64,000 nt of DNA from WQXF01 sp031552825 (lineage in GTDB: Bacteria; Bacillota; Clostridia; Christensenellales; Aristaeellaceae). The notes below the pieces were generated by a model. The model made no database searches. It saw only the letters and a program-made list of their open reading frames with translations, and was not told the DNA's origin. Numbering within the stretch: position 1 is the first letter of the stretch; every line of letters starts with the position of its first letter. The stretch spans positions 146,321 to 210,320 of the forward strand of contig JAVBMD010000004.1 of NCBI GenBank assembly GCA_031552825.1, written 5' to 3'. This document shows positions 1-7,847 of the stretch, piece by piece. The translations under genes were made by a program, and so were the position numbers.

Positions 1-313
1 ACGCGACGATGTTTACCATCGCCATGCCGCCGCGCATCCATCCCACAAAGGCGTCCGCCAGCGAGATTAGCCTTTCGCTGATGCCGCCGGATCCCATCAG
101 GCAGCCCATGGTAATAAAAAACGGCACCGCCATAAGGCTAAAGGAATTGATGCCCTTTACCATGTGCTGCGCCACCACGAACAGCGACTTGCCCATAAAG
201 AGCAAGCATAGCGTCGAAGAGATCCCCACCGCATAGGCAATCGGAAAGCGCAGCAGAATCATCACAAAAAAACCGCCCAGGAGGATGATAATGGCCATAG
301 ATTCGGCGTTCAT
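1..313 (-). CDS. dctM: TRAP transporter large permease (DctM), 3' part outside window
   Basis: This is the N-terminal part (about 104 residues) of the large membrane subunit of a tripartite ATP-independent periplasmic (TRAP) carrier, which moves an organic acid across the membrane with an ion gradient. The visible protein starts MNAESMAIIILLGGFF and contains hydrophobic helices plus the loop FFITMGCLMGSGGISERL, typical of DctM. The ATG at 311-313 overlaps the dctQ stop in an ATGA junction, and AAGGAGGAG lies just upstream inside dctQ, so the two are translationally coupled. The gene runs off the left edge and about three quarters of it is not seen. Confidence 0.9.
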   Translation of the reverse strand, partial: MNAESMAIIILLGGFFVMILLRFPIAYAVGISSTLCLLFMGKSLFVVAQHMVKGINSFSLMAVPFFITMGCLMGSGGISERLISLADAFVGWMRGGMAMVNIVA

Positions 314-837
314 GCAGCGTTCTCCTCCTTAACAAAGAATGCCTTGACGTGGTTATATACGCATTCGATTTCAAACACGATCATTGAGATGCCAGCCAGC
401 GGAATGGGGAAATACATCCAGAATTTCGATAGCTTGGGCATCGATGTGTAAAAGCCCTTGCTGCCTAAGCCGGAGGCATATTGCCAGCCTTGCGTCAGCA
501 TCACAAACGCAAAGAACAACACCGCCACATCGGCCAATAAATCTAGCGCCTTAATCAGCTTTTTCGGCAAGTAGCGATCCAAGGCGGTCATGCGGATGTG
601 GCTGCCGCTGCGAATGGCGATGGCCGCGCTTAATACCGCCATGTAGGCCATACAGGTCAGCACGACTTCCTCGCTCCAAGCCGGATCGGGAATAAAGGAA
701 ATATACCGGCCCATCACGGCCATGGCCGTGATGCACACGTCTACAATCAAGAGCAGCTTGCAGACCAGCATCGTTGCCTTATCCACAATGTCGAAGAAAG
801 GTTTTATCTTATCCAAACGGGTAAAAATTGCGGGCAC
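310..837 (-). CDS. dctQ: TRAP transporter small permease (DctQ)
   Basis: A 175-residue four-helix membrane protein, the usual size and hydropathy of the small TRAP permease that joins the binding protein and DctM. The family-typical motif around WSEEVVLTCMAYMAVLSAA, with a conserved WxEE at the start of a helix, is present near residues 54-72. The start is GTG at 835-837, preceded by AAAGGAGG at 7 bases. It sits between dctP upstream and dctM downstream. A terminator-like hairpin separates it from dctP, which would lower permease expression relative to the binding protein. The transported acid cannot be told from this subunit. Confidence 0.9.
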   Translation of the reverse strand: MPAIFTRLDKIKPFFDIVDKATMLVCKLLLIVDVCITAMAVMGRYISFIPDPAWSEEVVLTCMAYMAVLSAAIAIRSGSHIRMTALDRYLPKKLIKALDLLADVAVLFFAFVMLTQGWQYASGLGSKGFYTSMPKLSKFWMYFPIPLAGISMIVFEIECVYNHVKAFFVKEENAA

Positions 838-883
838 AAAATTTCCTCCTTTCGTCCCGGGCGTGCAGTCGCCTTCAGGACGA

Positions 884-926
884 TAATAAAAGGCGCAGGG
901 CAGTACTAAGTGCTGCCCTGCGCCTT
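884..926 (-). terminator. Terminator-like hairpin between dctP and dctQ
   Basis: Bases 890-903 pair perfectly with 913-926 (14 bp, stem CTGCCCTGCGCCTT on the transcript), with extra weak pairs at the top. On the transcribed strand the stem is followed by TTTATTATCG. It lies 30 bases after the dctP stop and just before the dctQ ribosome-binding site, so it probably acts as a partial terminator or 3' stabiliser of the dctP message. Confidence 0.75.
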
Positions 927-955
927 CGCTTAGCAGGGTGTCAAGCGGAGCAGGC

Positions 956-1960
956 TTACTTCGCCAAATCGCAGATGGCCTGATAATCGGTCTCCAGGCC
1001 GGTGATGCACTGCGCGATTACTTTCTGGCAGGCGTCTTTCCAGTCCTGCAGGTTGGCGACTTCCACAAAGGTCACGCCGTTTGCCTTCATCTCGTCCAAG
1101 CACTTCTGCTCGTTTTCCGCGGAAGCACCGGCGTTGAATTCGCTGGCGACCTTGCCGGCTTCGATAACCGCGGCCTTCTGGTCGTCGGTCAGCTTGGCCA
1201 GCGCATCGGTGGTAATAATTACTTCCGCGGCGCCCATGGTGTGGCCGTCAAGGATCATGTAGGGAGCCACTTCGTAGAACTTATTGCTCTGATAGTTGGC
1301 AATAGGCTGTTCCGCGCCGTCCACCACGCCGGAGGACAGGGAGGTGTACAGCTCGCCAAAGGCAACCACCGTGGGGGAAGCGCCCAAACCTTCCACCATG
1401 CCGGTCATGGTCGGGTCGGTGGAAACGCGGATCTTCTTGCCCGCCAGATCAGCCATACCGGCGATCTCCTTGGCGAAGAAGAAGTGACGGAAGCCTTCTT
1501 CCGCGTAGAACAGGCCGGTTACGCCCAAGCCGATGTCGGCCGGCTCGCTCAGGTAGGAAGCAGCCATGTCGCTGGCAGCAAACTTCCAGAAATGCTCGCG
1601 GCTTTCAAAGGTGTAGGGCACCGCCAAGAGGGCGCTTTTCTTGGTGCCGTAGGCGGTCAGGCTGAAAGCCGAAATGCGCGCAATGTCAATGGTGCCCGCG
1701 CCGCCGATCATGGTGTCCAGCACGTCGCCTTCCGCGCCCAGCACGCCAGCGGCCTGCAGGTCGATGGTGACGGAACCGCCGGTCAACTCTTCAACCTTTT
1801 GCTTGAAAACCAGCGCGGTTTTGCCCATCAGGGAGTCTTCCGGATTCACTTCCGCGTACACGAGCGTTACTTTGGGGTCGGTTGCGACGTCCGCCAAGGC
1901 GACGCTGCCTAGGCCAAGCACCAGGGTGAGGACCAACAGAGCCGAGAGAAACTTTTTCAT
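956..1960 (-). CDS. dctP: TRAP transporter solute-binding protein (DctP family)
   Basis: The extracytoplasmic ligand-binding subunit of the TRAP carrier, 334 residues. It starts MKKFLSALLVLTLVLGLG with an ordinary signal peptide ending near ALA-DVATD and no lipobox cysteine. The mature part has the family signatures KTALVFKQKVEELTGG near the N-terminus and KKIRVSTDPTMTGMVEGLGASPT in the middle, where the conserved Arg that pairs with the substrate carboxylate lies. The ATG at 1958-1960 is chosen over a longer frame because GAGGAG sits 9 bases ahead and the signal peptide starts there. It is the first gene of dctP-dctQ-dctM. The nearby gluconate kinase and dehydrogenase hint at a sugar acid as ligand, but this is inference. 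Confidence 0.93.
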   Translation of the reverse strand: MKKFLSALLVLTLVLGLGSVALADVATDPKVTLVYAEVNPEDSLMGKTALVFKQKVEELTGGSVTIDLQAAGVLGAEGDVLDTMIGGAGTIDIARISAFSLTAYGTKKSALLAVPYTFESREHFWKFAASDMAASYLSEPADIGLGVTGLFYAEEGFRHFFFAKEIAGMADLAGKKIRVSTDPTMTGMVEGLGASPTVVAFGELYTSLSSGVVDGAEQPIANYQSNKFYEVAPYMILDGHTMGAAEVIITTDALAKLTDDQKAAVIEAGKVASEFNAGASAENEQKCLDEMKANGVTFVEVANLQDWKDACQKVIAQCITGLETDYQAICDLAK

Positions 1961-2010
1961 AGCGAGATACTCCTCCTCAGTTTTCGTTGGGGGATGCGTT
2001 CGATGAGCAC

Positions 2011-2039
2011 AGTATACCAGACGTTTTCTTGTTTGTCTA
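2011..2039 (-). promoter_or_regulatory. Predicted sigma-A promoter of the dctPQM operon
   Basis: On the minus strand the -35 box TAGACA (2034-2039) is 17 bases from the -10 box TATACT (2011-2016). Transcription would start near 2004, about 44 bases before the dctP ATG. The -35 box lies inside the palindrome at 2033-2050. Confidence 0.6.
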
Positions 2040-2050
2040 CTAGTATACAA
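2033..2050. promoter_or_regulatory. 18-bp palindromic operator over the dctP -35 box
   Basis: TTGTCTACTAGTATACAA is a palindrome with only one mismatched pair (16 of 18 bases symmetric, core TACTAGTA). Its form resembles operators of GntR/FadR-type repressors, which often control sugar-acid genes. It covers the -35 hexamer, so a bound protein would block RNA polymerase. No regulator gene for it is present in the window. Confidence 0.6.
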
Positions 2051-2133
2051 GTTGTTTTTGTGCTTTCATTACAAAAAATATCATTGTACTTGCTCAATTG
2101 TCCCGACACGCCGCCCTGCGTACCCGCGAGGCG

Positions 2134-2163
2134 CTGACATGAAGGTGCTTTGCATGCTATAAT
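2134..2163 (+). promoter_or_regulatory. Predicted promoter of the YcxB-like gene and gluconate genes
   Basis: A perfect -10 box TATAAT (2158-2163) with an extended TG two bases before it, and a -35-like CTGACA (2134-2139) 18 bases upstream. It precedes the gene at 2197 by 33 bases and diverges from the dctP promoter. Confidence 0.6.
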
Positions 2164-2196
2164 GCCAAAGTGAACAAAATATAGGAGCTGGCGCAT

Positions 2197-2757
2197 ATGG
2201 CAAATGAAAGCATTCTTGTCCCCGTGCAAATGGACGCCAATATTTTTCGCCGTTTTTCCTGGTTCAATGTCTTTAGGCGGCAGCGACGCTGGCGGCCCGT
2301 GGTTATTTTTGCCGCTATCCTGACCGCCTTTGCCATCGTTTGCTTTGCGATGCGCCCCATCGCCGGGCAATCAGCCCTGCTCGGCGGTGTGCTGCTGGCC
2401 ATTGGCGTGGGGTTGCCCATCGTCTATATTGGCTCGTTTTGGAGCTCCCTTCAATCGCAGATCCGCCGCTTTGGTCTGGATAAAAACAGCCTGTCCGCCT
2501 ATACGCTGGAATTTTCTCAGGCAGCCGACTGCGTGCAAATTCAAACCAGCACAGAGCGCGTCTCCTATCCTTGGGGCGAAGTGTATGCCGCTTATCGCGT
2601 TTCCCATGCAATTTATCTGTACGTAACCATCCAAAAGGCATTTCTTTTGCCAGCCGGGCAAATACCGGGAGGAGCGGACGCCCTTTGGGCACTATTGCGG
2701 ACGCGCATTTCCGCCGAGAAGTTGCATGATGCGCGTGTGGCGGCCCGTCGGGCTTGA
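2197..2757 (+). CDS. YcxB-like membrane protein of unknown function
   Basis: A 186-residue protein. Residues about 34-54 and 60-82 form two membrane helices; the remaining C-terminal part, including TEFS-like FSQAADCVQIQTSTERVSYP and then VSYPWGEVYAAYRVSHAIYLYV, has the pattern of the YcxB-like cytoplasmic domain (hydrophobic strand, W-x-E/D-V, then IYLYV). Function in the family is unknown. ATG 2197 has AGGAG 9 bases upstream. It is followed after 38 bases by the kinase gene and is probably the first gene of that transcript. I am fairly sure of the coding call and only moderately sure of the family. Confidence 0.7.
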   Translation: MANESILVPVQMDANIFRRFSWFNVFRRQRRWRPVVIFAAILTAFAIVCFAMRPIAGQSALLGGVLLAIGVGLPIVYIGSFWSSLQSQIRRFGLDKNSLSAYTLEFSQAADCVQIQTSTERVSYPWGEVYAAYRVSHAIYLYVTIQKAFLLPAGQIPGGADALWALLRTRISAEKLHDARVAARRA

Positions 2758-2795
2758 GCGGAAGGAATGCTTGCAACAAGCAGGGGGGACATGCT

Positions 2796-4205
2796 ATGCG
2801 CATATTAACGCTGGAATCCAGCACATCCTCAGCGAAGGCGATGTTGTATTGCCTAGAGACCGGAAAAATCGAAAGCATTACCGAGGCGTATTTGCCGGAA
2901 TGCGCCGGTGAGGAAGGCCTGCGCCCCGACGTCGTGTTTGTGCAGACGGCGGCGGTGGGGAAGCGCCTGTGCGCGGGTCGGCCCGTCGATCTGATCGTTT
3001 TGTCCGGCGTTTGGCACAGCGTTTTTTTAACCGATAGGGCGATGAAGCCAATCACAAACGTCTATAGCTGGACGACCACCATGGCGGCCGACGTTTGCGC
3101 CGCGAAGCGGCAGGACGCGGCCTACGCGCGCTGGTACTATCAAAAGACCGGGTGCATGGTCAATGCCACGTATCCTTCCTTTAAGCTGATGCAGTTAAAA
3201 AACTTAGGCTATCGGCTCAGCGATTGCATGATTTTCGGCCAAGGGAGTTACAACACCTACCGCCTTTGCGGCGAGCGGGTGGTTACCGACTGTATGGCTT
3301 CCGGCACGGGTCTACTCAATATCCATACCAAGCGGTACGATGAGGAGATCCTCGCCGATATTGGGATCACCCAAGAACAGCTCTGCGCCGTCGTCCCCTA
3401 TCATCAAACCAGCCCGCTTACGCGGGCTGGCGCGGAGGCGTTGGGGCTGACGGCGGGGATTCCTGTGGTTGCGGCTTGTTCGGACGGCGGCTTGAATCAG
3501 GTGGGCATCGGCGCGCTGGGGGAGGGCATTCTTTCCTTTTCGGTGGGTACCAGCGCCGCCATTCGGCTTACAACCAACCGACCCGTGCTGCCGGAGAACC
3601 CCAGTACATGGTGCTACCTCTCCCCGCTGAGTTGGATGAGCGGCGCGGCCACGGCAGGCGCGTGCAGCTGCACCTCTTGGTTCAAGGAGAACGTGGCCGA
3701 CGCCAGCTATGAAGAGCTGGAGGCGATCTGCGCGCGATCCGGCACGACGCCGATCTTCCTGCCTTTTTTATTTGGGGAGCGTTGCCCGGGCTGGGATGAG
3801 AACCGACAGGGCGCGTTTGTGCAGCTAAAGCCGGAACATACCAAGTACGACATGTACCGCGCGGTAATGGAAGGCACGCTGTTTAACATCTACCATTGTT
3901 ACAAAATATTAAGGAAGCTCAACGGCGATATCCATCCAAAGATTGTTCTCTCCGGCGGCATCGCGCGTTCCCGCCTATGGATGCAGATTTGCGCCGATGT
4001 CTTTGGCAGCCCAATGGAGATTCCGGAAAACGAGCAGTCGTCGTTGCTTGGCGGGGTGATTCTGGGTCTGCTGTTATTGGGTAAAACAGAGATGATTCCC
4101 GGCTTTTTTGCCGGAAACCGTATCGTGCGGCCCGATATGCAGCGGCACGCGCTTTACCAAGAGAAGTTTGCGCAGTACCTGTACTGGTATGATAAGATGA
4201 AATGA
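2796..4205 (+). CDS. FGGY-family carbohydrate kinase, probable gluconokinase
   Basis: A 469-residue sugar kinase of the FGGY family. The N-terminus MRILTLESSTSSAKAMLY is the first phosphate-binding loop of the hexokinase/actin fold, GTSAAIRL (near residue 250) the adenosine-side loop, and the C-terminal HPKIVLSGGIARSRLWMQICADV the second nucleotide site. ATG 2796 follows AGGGGG at 5-8 bases; an earlier in-frame start at 2754 has no such site. The direct neighbour is 6-phosphogluconate dehydrogenase, with only 38 bases between them, so phosphorylation of gluconate to 6-phosphogluconate (GntK role) is the most likely activity. Xylulokinase or another FGGY specificity cannot be excluded from sequence alone. 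Confidence 0.85.
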   Translation: MRILTLESSTSSAKAMLYCLETGKIESITEAYLPECAGEEGLRPDVVFVQTAAVGKRLCAGRPVDLIVLSGVWHSVFLTDRAMKPITNVYSWTTTMAADVCAAKRQDAAYARWYYQKTGCMVNATYPSFKLMQLKNLGYRLSDCMIFGQGSYNTYRLCGERVVTDCMASGTGLLNIHTKRYDEEILADIGITQEQLCAVVPYHQTSPLTRAGAEALGLTAGIPVVAACSDGGLNQVGIGALGEGILSFSVGTSAAIRLTTNRPVLPENPSTWCYLSPLSWMSGAATAGACSCTSWFKENVADASYEELEAICARSGTTPIFLPFLFGERCPGWDENRQGAFVQLKPEHTKYDMYRAVMEGTLFNIYHCYKILRKLNGDIHPKIVLSGGIARSRLWMQICADVFGSPMEIPENEQSSLLGGVILGLLLLGKTEMIPGFFAGNRIVRPDMQRHALYQEKFAQYLYWYDKMK

Positions 4206-4243
4206 TCGCCCGCATCAGGCGGGTGAGCGGAGGAGTGATTTCT

Positions 4244-5659
4244 GTGAAGAACACCTTGGGGCTGGTTGGCCTTGGCGTCATGGGCAAAAGTTTGGCGCTG
4301 AATTTTTTGAGCAAAGGGCATCGCTTGAGCGTTTACAACCTTGAGCCGGAGGTCACCCGCGATTTTTTGCAGGCGCATGGGCAGGGATGCCTGACGGCTG
4401 CTTATTCGCTCAAGGAGCTTGTCGGCGGCCTAGACAAACCCCGCAAGGTGCTGCTGATGATTGTGGCGGGGAAACCGGTGGACGATGTGCTGGCGCAGCT
4501 GCTGGAGCATTTGGAACCCGGCGATATCGTGATAGACGGCGGAAATTCTAACTATCAGGATACCGACCGGAGGGTGGAAAAGGCGCAAGAGCGGGGGATC
4601 CGCCATGTGGGGATGGGTGTCTCCGGCGGGGAAGAAGGGGCGCTTAAGGGCCCCTGCTTGATGCCCGGCGGCAACCCGGCCGCGTGGCCGCACATCCAGC
4701 CCATCGTAGAATCCATCGCTGCCAAAATCGAAAATGATGTGCCTTGCTGCCGCTGGATCGGCGGCGGCGGCTCGGGTCACTACGTCAAAATGGTACACAA
4801 CGGAATCGAATACGGGGATTTGCAACTGATCTGCGAGGTCTATCACTTTATGCGCGATGGCATGCGGCTCTCGCATCGTGAAATGGCGGACATCTTTGGA
4901 TCGTGGAATGCTGGCGCGCTGGGCAGTTATTTAATTGAAATAACCGCCGATATCTTGGCGCGCGCGGAGCAGGGCGAGCCATTGGTAGCAAAGATTTTGG
5001 ATGCGGCGGGGCAAAAAGGCACCGGCAAGTGGACGGTGATCGAAGCGCTGGAGCGGGGGACGCCGCTAACGCTGATTGCCGAATCGGTAATGGCGCGCAG
5101 CCTTGCCGCCGCAAAGGAGGAGCGCGTGGCGGCATCTGCGCTGCTGGGCGGGCCGGATTCTGCGATGCGCGGATACGATAAGCAAGCGACGCTCAAGATG
5201 CTGCACGGCGCGCTCTACGCCAGCAAGATTATTTCGTATGCGCAGGGCTATGCGCTGCTGGCGGAGGCCTCGCGGGCATTTGGCTGGGCGCTGGATCTTG
5301 GAACCATCGCGCTGCTGTGGCGCGGCGGTTGCATTATCCGCAGCGTGTTCCTAGAGAAGATCAGCGAAGCGTATGGTAACAAACCGGGATTGCCCAACCT
5401 GATGCTCGATCCCTATTTTCACGCGGCGATCGAGGAGGCGCAACCGGGTTGGCGGCAGATATGCTGCCAGGCGATGCTGCACGGCATGCCAATGCCCGCA
5501 TTGTACGCCGCGCTGTCTTATTACGACGGCTATCGCTGCGCGAATCTACCGGCCAATTTGTTACAGGCACAGCGCGATTACTTTGGCGCGCACCGGTACG
5601 AACGCATCGATGCCCCGCGCGGGCAATTCTTCCACACGGAATGGCTGCGGGAGGAATAG
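4244..5659 (+). CDS. gnd: 6-phosphogluconate dehydrogenase, decarboxylating
   Basis: Oxidises 6-phosphogluconate to ribulose 5-phosphate and CO2 with NADP+. The 471-residue product has the Rossmann loop GLVGLGVMGKSLALN at the start, the IDGGNSNYQDT motif, the substrate motif VGMGVSGGEEGALKGPCLMPGG and the catalytic region GSGHYVKMVHNGIEYGDLQLI with Lys and His. Length matches the long (dimeric) class. GTG 4244 is preferred because CGGAGGAG ends 9 bases before it; an ATG at 4202 overlapping the kinase stop (ATGA) would add 14 residues but lacks a ribosome-binding site. With the kinase it makes a two-step gluconate route into the pentose phosphate pathway. It ends in TAG. Confidence 0.95.
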   Translation: MKNTLGLVGLGVMGKSLALNFLSKGHRLSVYNLEPEVTRDFLQAHGQGCLTAAYSLKELVGGLDKPRKVLLMIVAGKPVDDVLAQLLEHLEPGDIVIDGGNSNYQDTDRRVEKAQERGIRHVGMGVSGGEEGALKGPCLMPGGNPAAWPHIQPIVESIAAKIENDVPCCRWIGGGGSGHYVKMVHNGIEYGDLQLICEVYHFMRDGMRLSHREMADIFGSWNAGALGSYLIEITADILARAEQGEPLVAKILDAAGQKGTGKWTVIEALERGTPLTLIAESVMARSLAAAKEERVAASALLGGPDSAMRGYDKQATLKMLHGALYASKIISYAQGYALLAEASRAFGWALDLGTIALLWRGGCIIRSVFLEKISEAYGNKPGLPNLMLDPYFHAAIEEAQPGWRQICCQAMLHGMPMPALYAALSYYDGYRCANLPANLLQAQRDYFGAHRYERIDAPRGQFFHTEWLREE

Positions 5660-5716
5660 CTGTTTGTTTGTCGTCAAAGACGCTTGCCGGGCAGGCGCAG
5701 GTACGGGAGCGCTTAT

Positions 5717-5745
5717 TTGACACCCATGTGTGGCCGTGCTAGAAT
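5717..5745 (+). promoter_or_regulatory. Predicted sigma-A promoter of the zinc-uptake operon
   Basis: Consensus -35 TTGACA (5717-5722) and -10 TAGAAT (5740-5745) with a 17-base spacer. It lies 47 bases before the first gene of the cluster. I see no clear Zur-type palindrome beside it. Confidence 0.7.
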
Positions 5746-5791
5746 GTGGTCGTGCAAATAACCGGGTTGCCGGGGGAAAGGGGTGCGCCGC

Positions 5792-6097
5792 ATGCAAAAA
5801 AACCGATCGCTGAGACGGTCGTTTGTCTTAACGCTCTGCGTTTTGTTTGTGGCGTCGACGCTCCTGATATCGGTGCTCGCGGCTGCTCATATCGGGCATC
5901 ACCATCTTCCGGATCGCCAATGCACGGCTTGTTTACAGATCTCTTGCGCCCAGTCGCTCCTAAAGCAGCTAGGGTTCCTCTTGGCGTTGGCGGGCGTTAC
6001 GCTTGCGATATATGGCGTTCTGTGTGTCTTTCGCTTGGCGGCTGAAGGCGCGCAGGTCGGCAGCTTGGTTTCCCGTAAAGTGCGAATGAACAATTGA
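5792..6097 (+). CDS. Small two-helix membrane protein with His/Cys loop
   Basis: A 101-residue protein with membrane segments at about residues 10-30 and 58-78. Between them is a loop with HIGHHH and CTACLQISC, i.e. several histidines and three cysteines, which could bind a metal. I do not recognise a named family. It opens the zinc-importer operon and is followed after 95 bases by the zinc-binding protein gene, so a role in metal sensing or handling is plausible but unproven. ATG 5792 has GGAAAGGGG upstream; a GTG at 5783 would add three residues. Confidence 0.65.
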   Translation: MQKNRSLRRSFVLTLCVLFVASTLLISVLAAAHIGHHHLPDRQCTACLQISCAQSLLKQLGFLLALAGVTLAIYGVLCVFRLAAEGAQVGSLVSRKVRMNN

Positions 6098-6192
6098 GAT
6101 AGGCCCCTCGTTTGTGGGAAGCGCCATGCGCAGTAGCGCATAGCGTCTTCCTCGTGTTTTTGTACACAAAAAAACGATGGAGGTCTATTTTT

Positions 6193-7140
6193 GTGCGTAA
6201 AAAAATTGTGTTAGGGCTTGTTTTGATCCTCATTTGCACGATGCATATGTCAGGCTCGGTGCTAGCGGGTACGGCGGAGCGTGGCATTCAGGTGGTTTCT
6301 ACCGTGTTTCCCGGCTATGATTTTGCGCGCCGGATCGCCGGCGACCGGGCGCGGGTGAGCATGCTGTTGCCGCCCGGCTCGGAAAGCCATTCGTACGAGC
6401 CAACGCCCCAAGATATCATCAAGATCCAAAGCTGTGACGTGTTCATTTACGTGGGCGGCGAGGGTGACGAGTGGGCGAAGCGGGTGCTGTCGTCTATGGA
6501 TACCAGCCAAATGCGCATCGTTGCGATGCTCGAGTGCGTGGATGCGGTCGAGGAAGAGCACGTGGAGGGTATGGAGAGCGACGAGCACGCTGATGAAGAG
6601 GAGCACGAGCATGCGTATGACGAGCATGTTTGGACCGCGCCCAAGAACGTCAAGCAAATCGTAGCGCGGTTGGCGGCGGTGCTGGCGGAAGCGGACCCGG
6701 ACAACGCGGCCGCGTATCAGCAAAACGCAACCGACTATCAAGGCGAATTGGATGCGCTGGACGCTGCGCTTCAAGCGGTGGCGGACAAGGCGGTGCGTAA
6801 AACACTGGTGTTCGGCGATCGGTTTCCCTTCCGCTACCTCGCCGACGCATATGGGCTCGACTATTTCGCGGCATTTCCGGGCTGTTCCACAGAGAGTGAG
6901 CCGAGCGCGAAAACCGTCGCCTTTTTGATCGACAAGGTACGGGATGAGGAGATTCCCGTCGTGTTCCACATTGAAATGTCCAACATGAAAATGGCCGACG
7001 CGATTTGTGAGGCAACCGGGGCGAAGAAGCTTCTGCTGCACGCGTGCCACAACATTTCAAAGCGTGATTTTGAGGAGGGCATGACCTACTTGACGCTGAT
7101 GCATCGCAACGTGGAAGCGTTGAAGGAGGCGTTGTGGTAA
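6193..7140 (+). CDS. znuA: Zinc ABC transporter substrate-binding protein (ZnuA/AdcA type)
   Basis: The metal-capturing protein of a zinc importer (cluster A-I binding protein fold), 315 residues. After a signal peptide comes STVFPGYDFARRIAG and PPGSESHSYEPTPQDIIKI, where the first metal histidine (HSYEP) lies. A His/Glu/Asp-rich loop (about residues 118-144, with EEEHEHAYDEH) is the mark of zinc rather than manganese proteins, and DEHVWTAPKN carries the second histidine. The signal peptide has no lipobox. GTG 6193 with GGAGG about 9 bases upstream is chosen; the longer frame from 6112 has no signal peptide at its start. The ATPase gene overlaps its stop codon. Confidence 0.92.
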   Translation: MRKKIVLGLVLILICTMHMSGSVLAGTAERGIQVVSTVFPGYDFARRIAGDRARVSMLLPPGSESHSYEPTPQDIIKIQSCDVFIYVGGEGDEWAKRVLSSMDTSQMRIVAMLECVDAVEEEHVEGMESDEHADEEEHEHAYDEHVWTAPKNVKQIVARLAAVLAEADPDNAAAYQQNATDYQGELDALDAALQAVADKAVRKTLVFGDRFPFRYLADAYGLDYFAAFPGCSTESEPSAKTVAFLIDKVRDEEIPVVFHIEMSNMKMADAICEATGAKKLLLHACHNISKRDFEEGMTYLTLMHRNVEALKEALW

Positions 7141-7847
7141 TGCCGCTGATTCAGTGCTTTGACGCCGCGTTTGCGTACGAAGGCCACCCTGCGATAAGCA
7201 AGCTAAACTTTACCGTGAACAAGGGCGATTACCTGTGCGTGGTGGGTGAAAACGGATCGGGTAAAAGCACGCTGATGAAAGGTCTGCTGCGCCTGAAAGC
7301 ACCGGTTGCGGGCCGGGTGGAGTTGGGAGAAAACCTCAGACCCAACGAGATCGGCTATCTGCCGCAACAAACCGCGGCGCAAAAGGACTTTCCCGCCAGT
7401 GTATACGAGGTGGTGCTCTCGGGTCGGTTGGCGCGGCGGGGTATGCTGCCGTTTTATGCACGGGCAGACGAATCGGCGGCGTCGGAAAACCTAGAGCGCT
7501 TGGGCATCGCCGCGCTGCGCAACTGCTGCTACCGGGAGCTATCCGGCGGCCAGCAGCAGCGGGTATTGCTGGCAAGGGCGCTCTGCGCCACGCAGAAGGT
7601 GCTACTCTTGGATGAACCGGTGGCCGGGCTGGATCCATTGGTTACGCAGGAGCTTTATCGGCTCATCAACGAGATCAACAAAGCGCTGGGCATCACCGTC
7701 ATCATGGTGTCCCACGACATCGAAAGCGCGGTGCGGTACGCCGACCACATCCTGCATCTTCAGGGCGAGCAGGTATTCTTTGGCACCACCGCCGAGTATC
7801 TGCGGAGCGCGGCCGGCCAGTCCTTCACAGGAGGTGCGCGGGAATGA
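7140..7847 (+). CDS. znuC: Zinc ABC transporter ATP-binding protein (ZnuC type)
   Basis: Powers metal import. The 235-residue protein has Walker A GENGSGKSTLMKGLL, Q-loop YLPQQTAAQKDFP, signature LSGGQQQRVLLARAL, Walker B VLLLDEPVAGLDP and the switch histidine MVSHDIESAV, all intact. ATG 7140 overlaps the znuA stop by one base and has GGAGG 10 bases upstream; GTG 7134 is an alternative with a tighter spacing. It overlaps the permease gene by 4 bases, so the three importer genes are translationally coupled. The subfamily is that of metal-type (Mn/Zn/Fe) importers. Confidence 0.94.
   Translation: MPLIQCFDAAFAYEGHPAISKLNFTVNKGDYLCVVGENGSGKSTLMKGLLRLKAPVAGRVELGENLRPNEIGYLPQQTAAQKDFPASVYEVVLSGRLARRGMLPFYARADESAASENLERLGIAALRNCCYRELSGGQQQRVLLARALCATQKVLLLDEPVAGLDPLVTQELYRLINEINKALGITVIMVSHDIESAVRYADHILHLQGEQVFFGTTAEYLRSAAGQSFTGGARE

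Noticed and set aside
938..1912. 324-codon plus-strand frame opposite dctP
   Set aside because: It is the antisense shadow of dctP, with no ribosome-binding site or recognisable domain.
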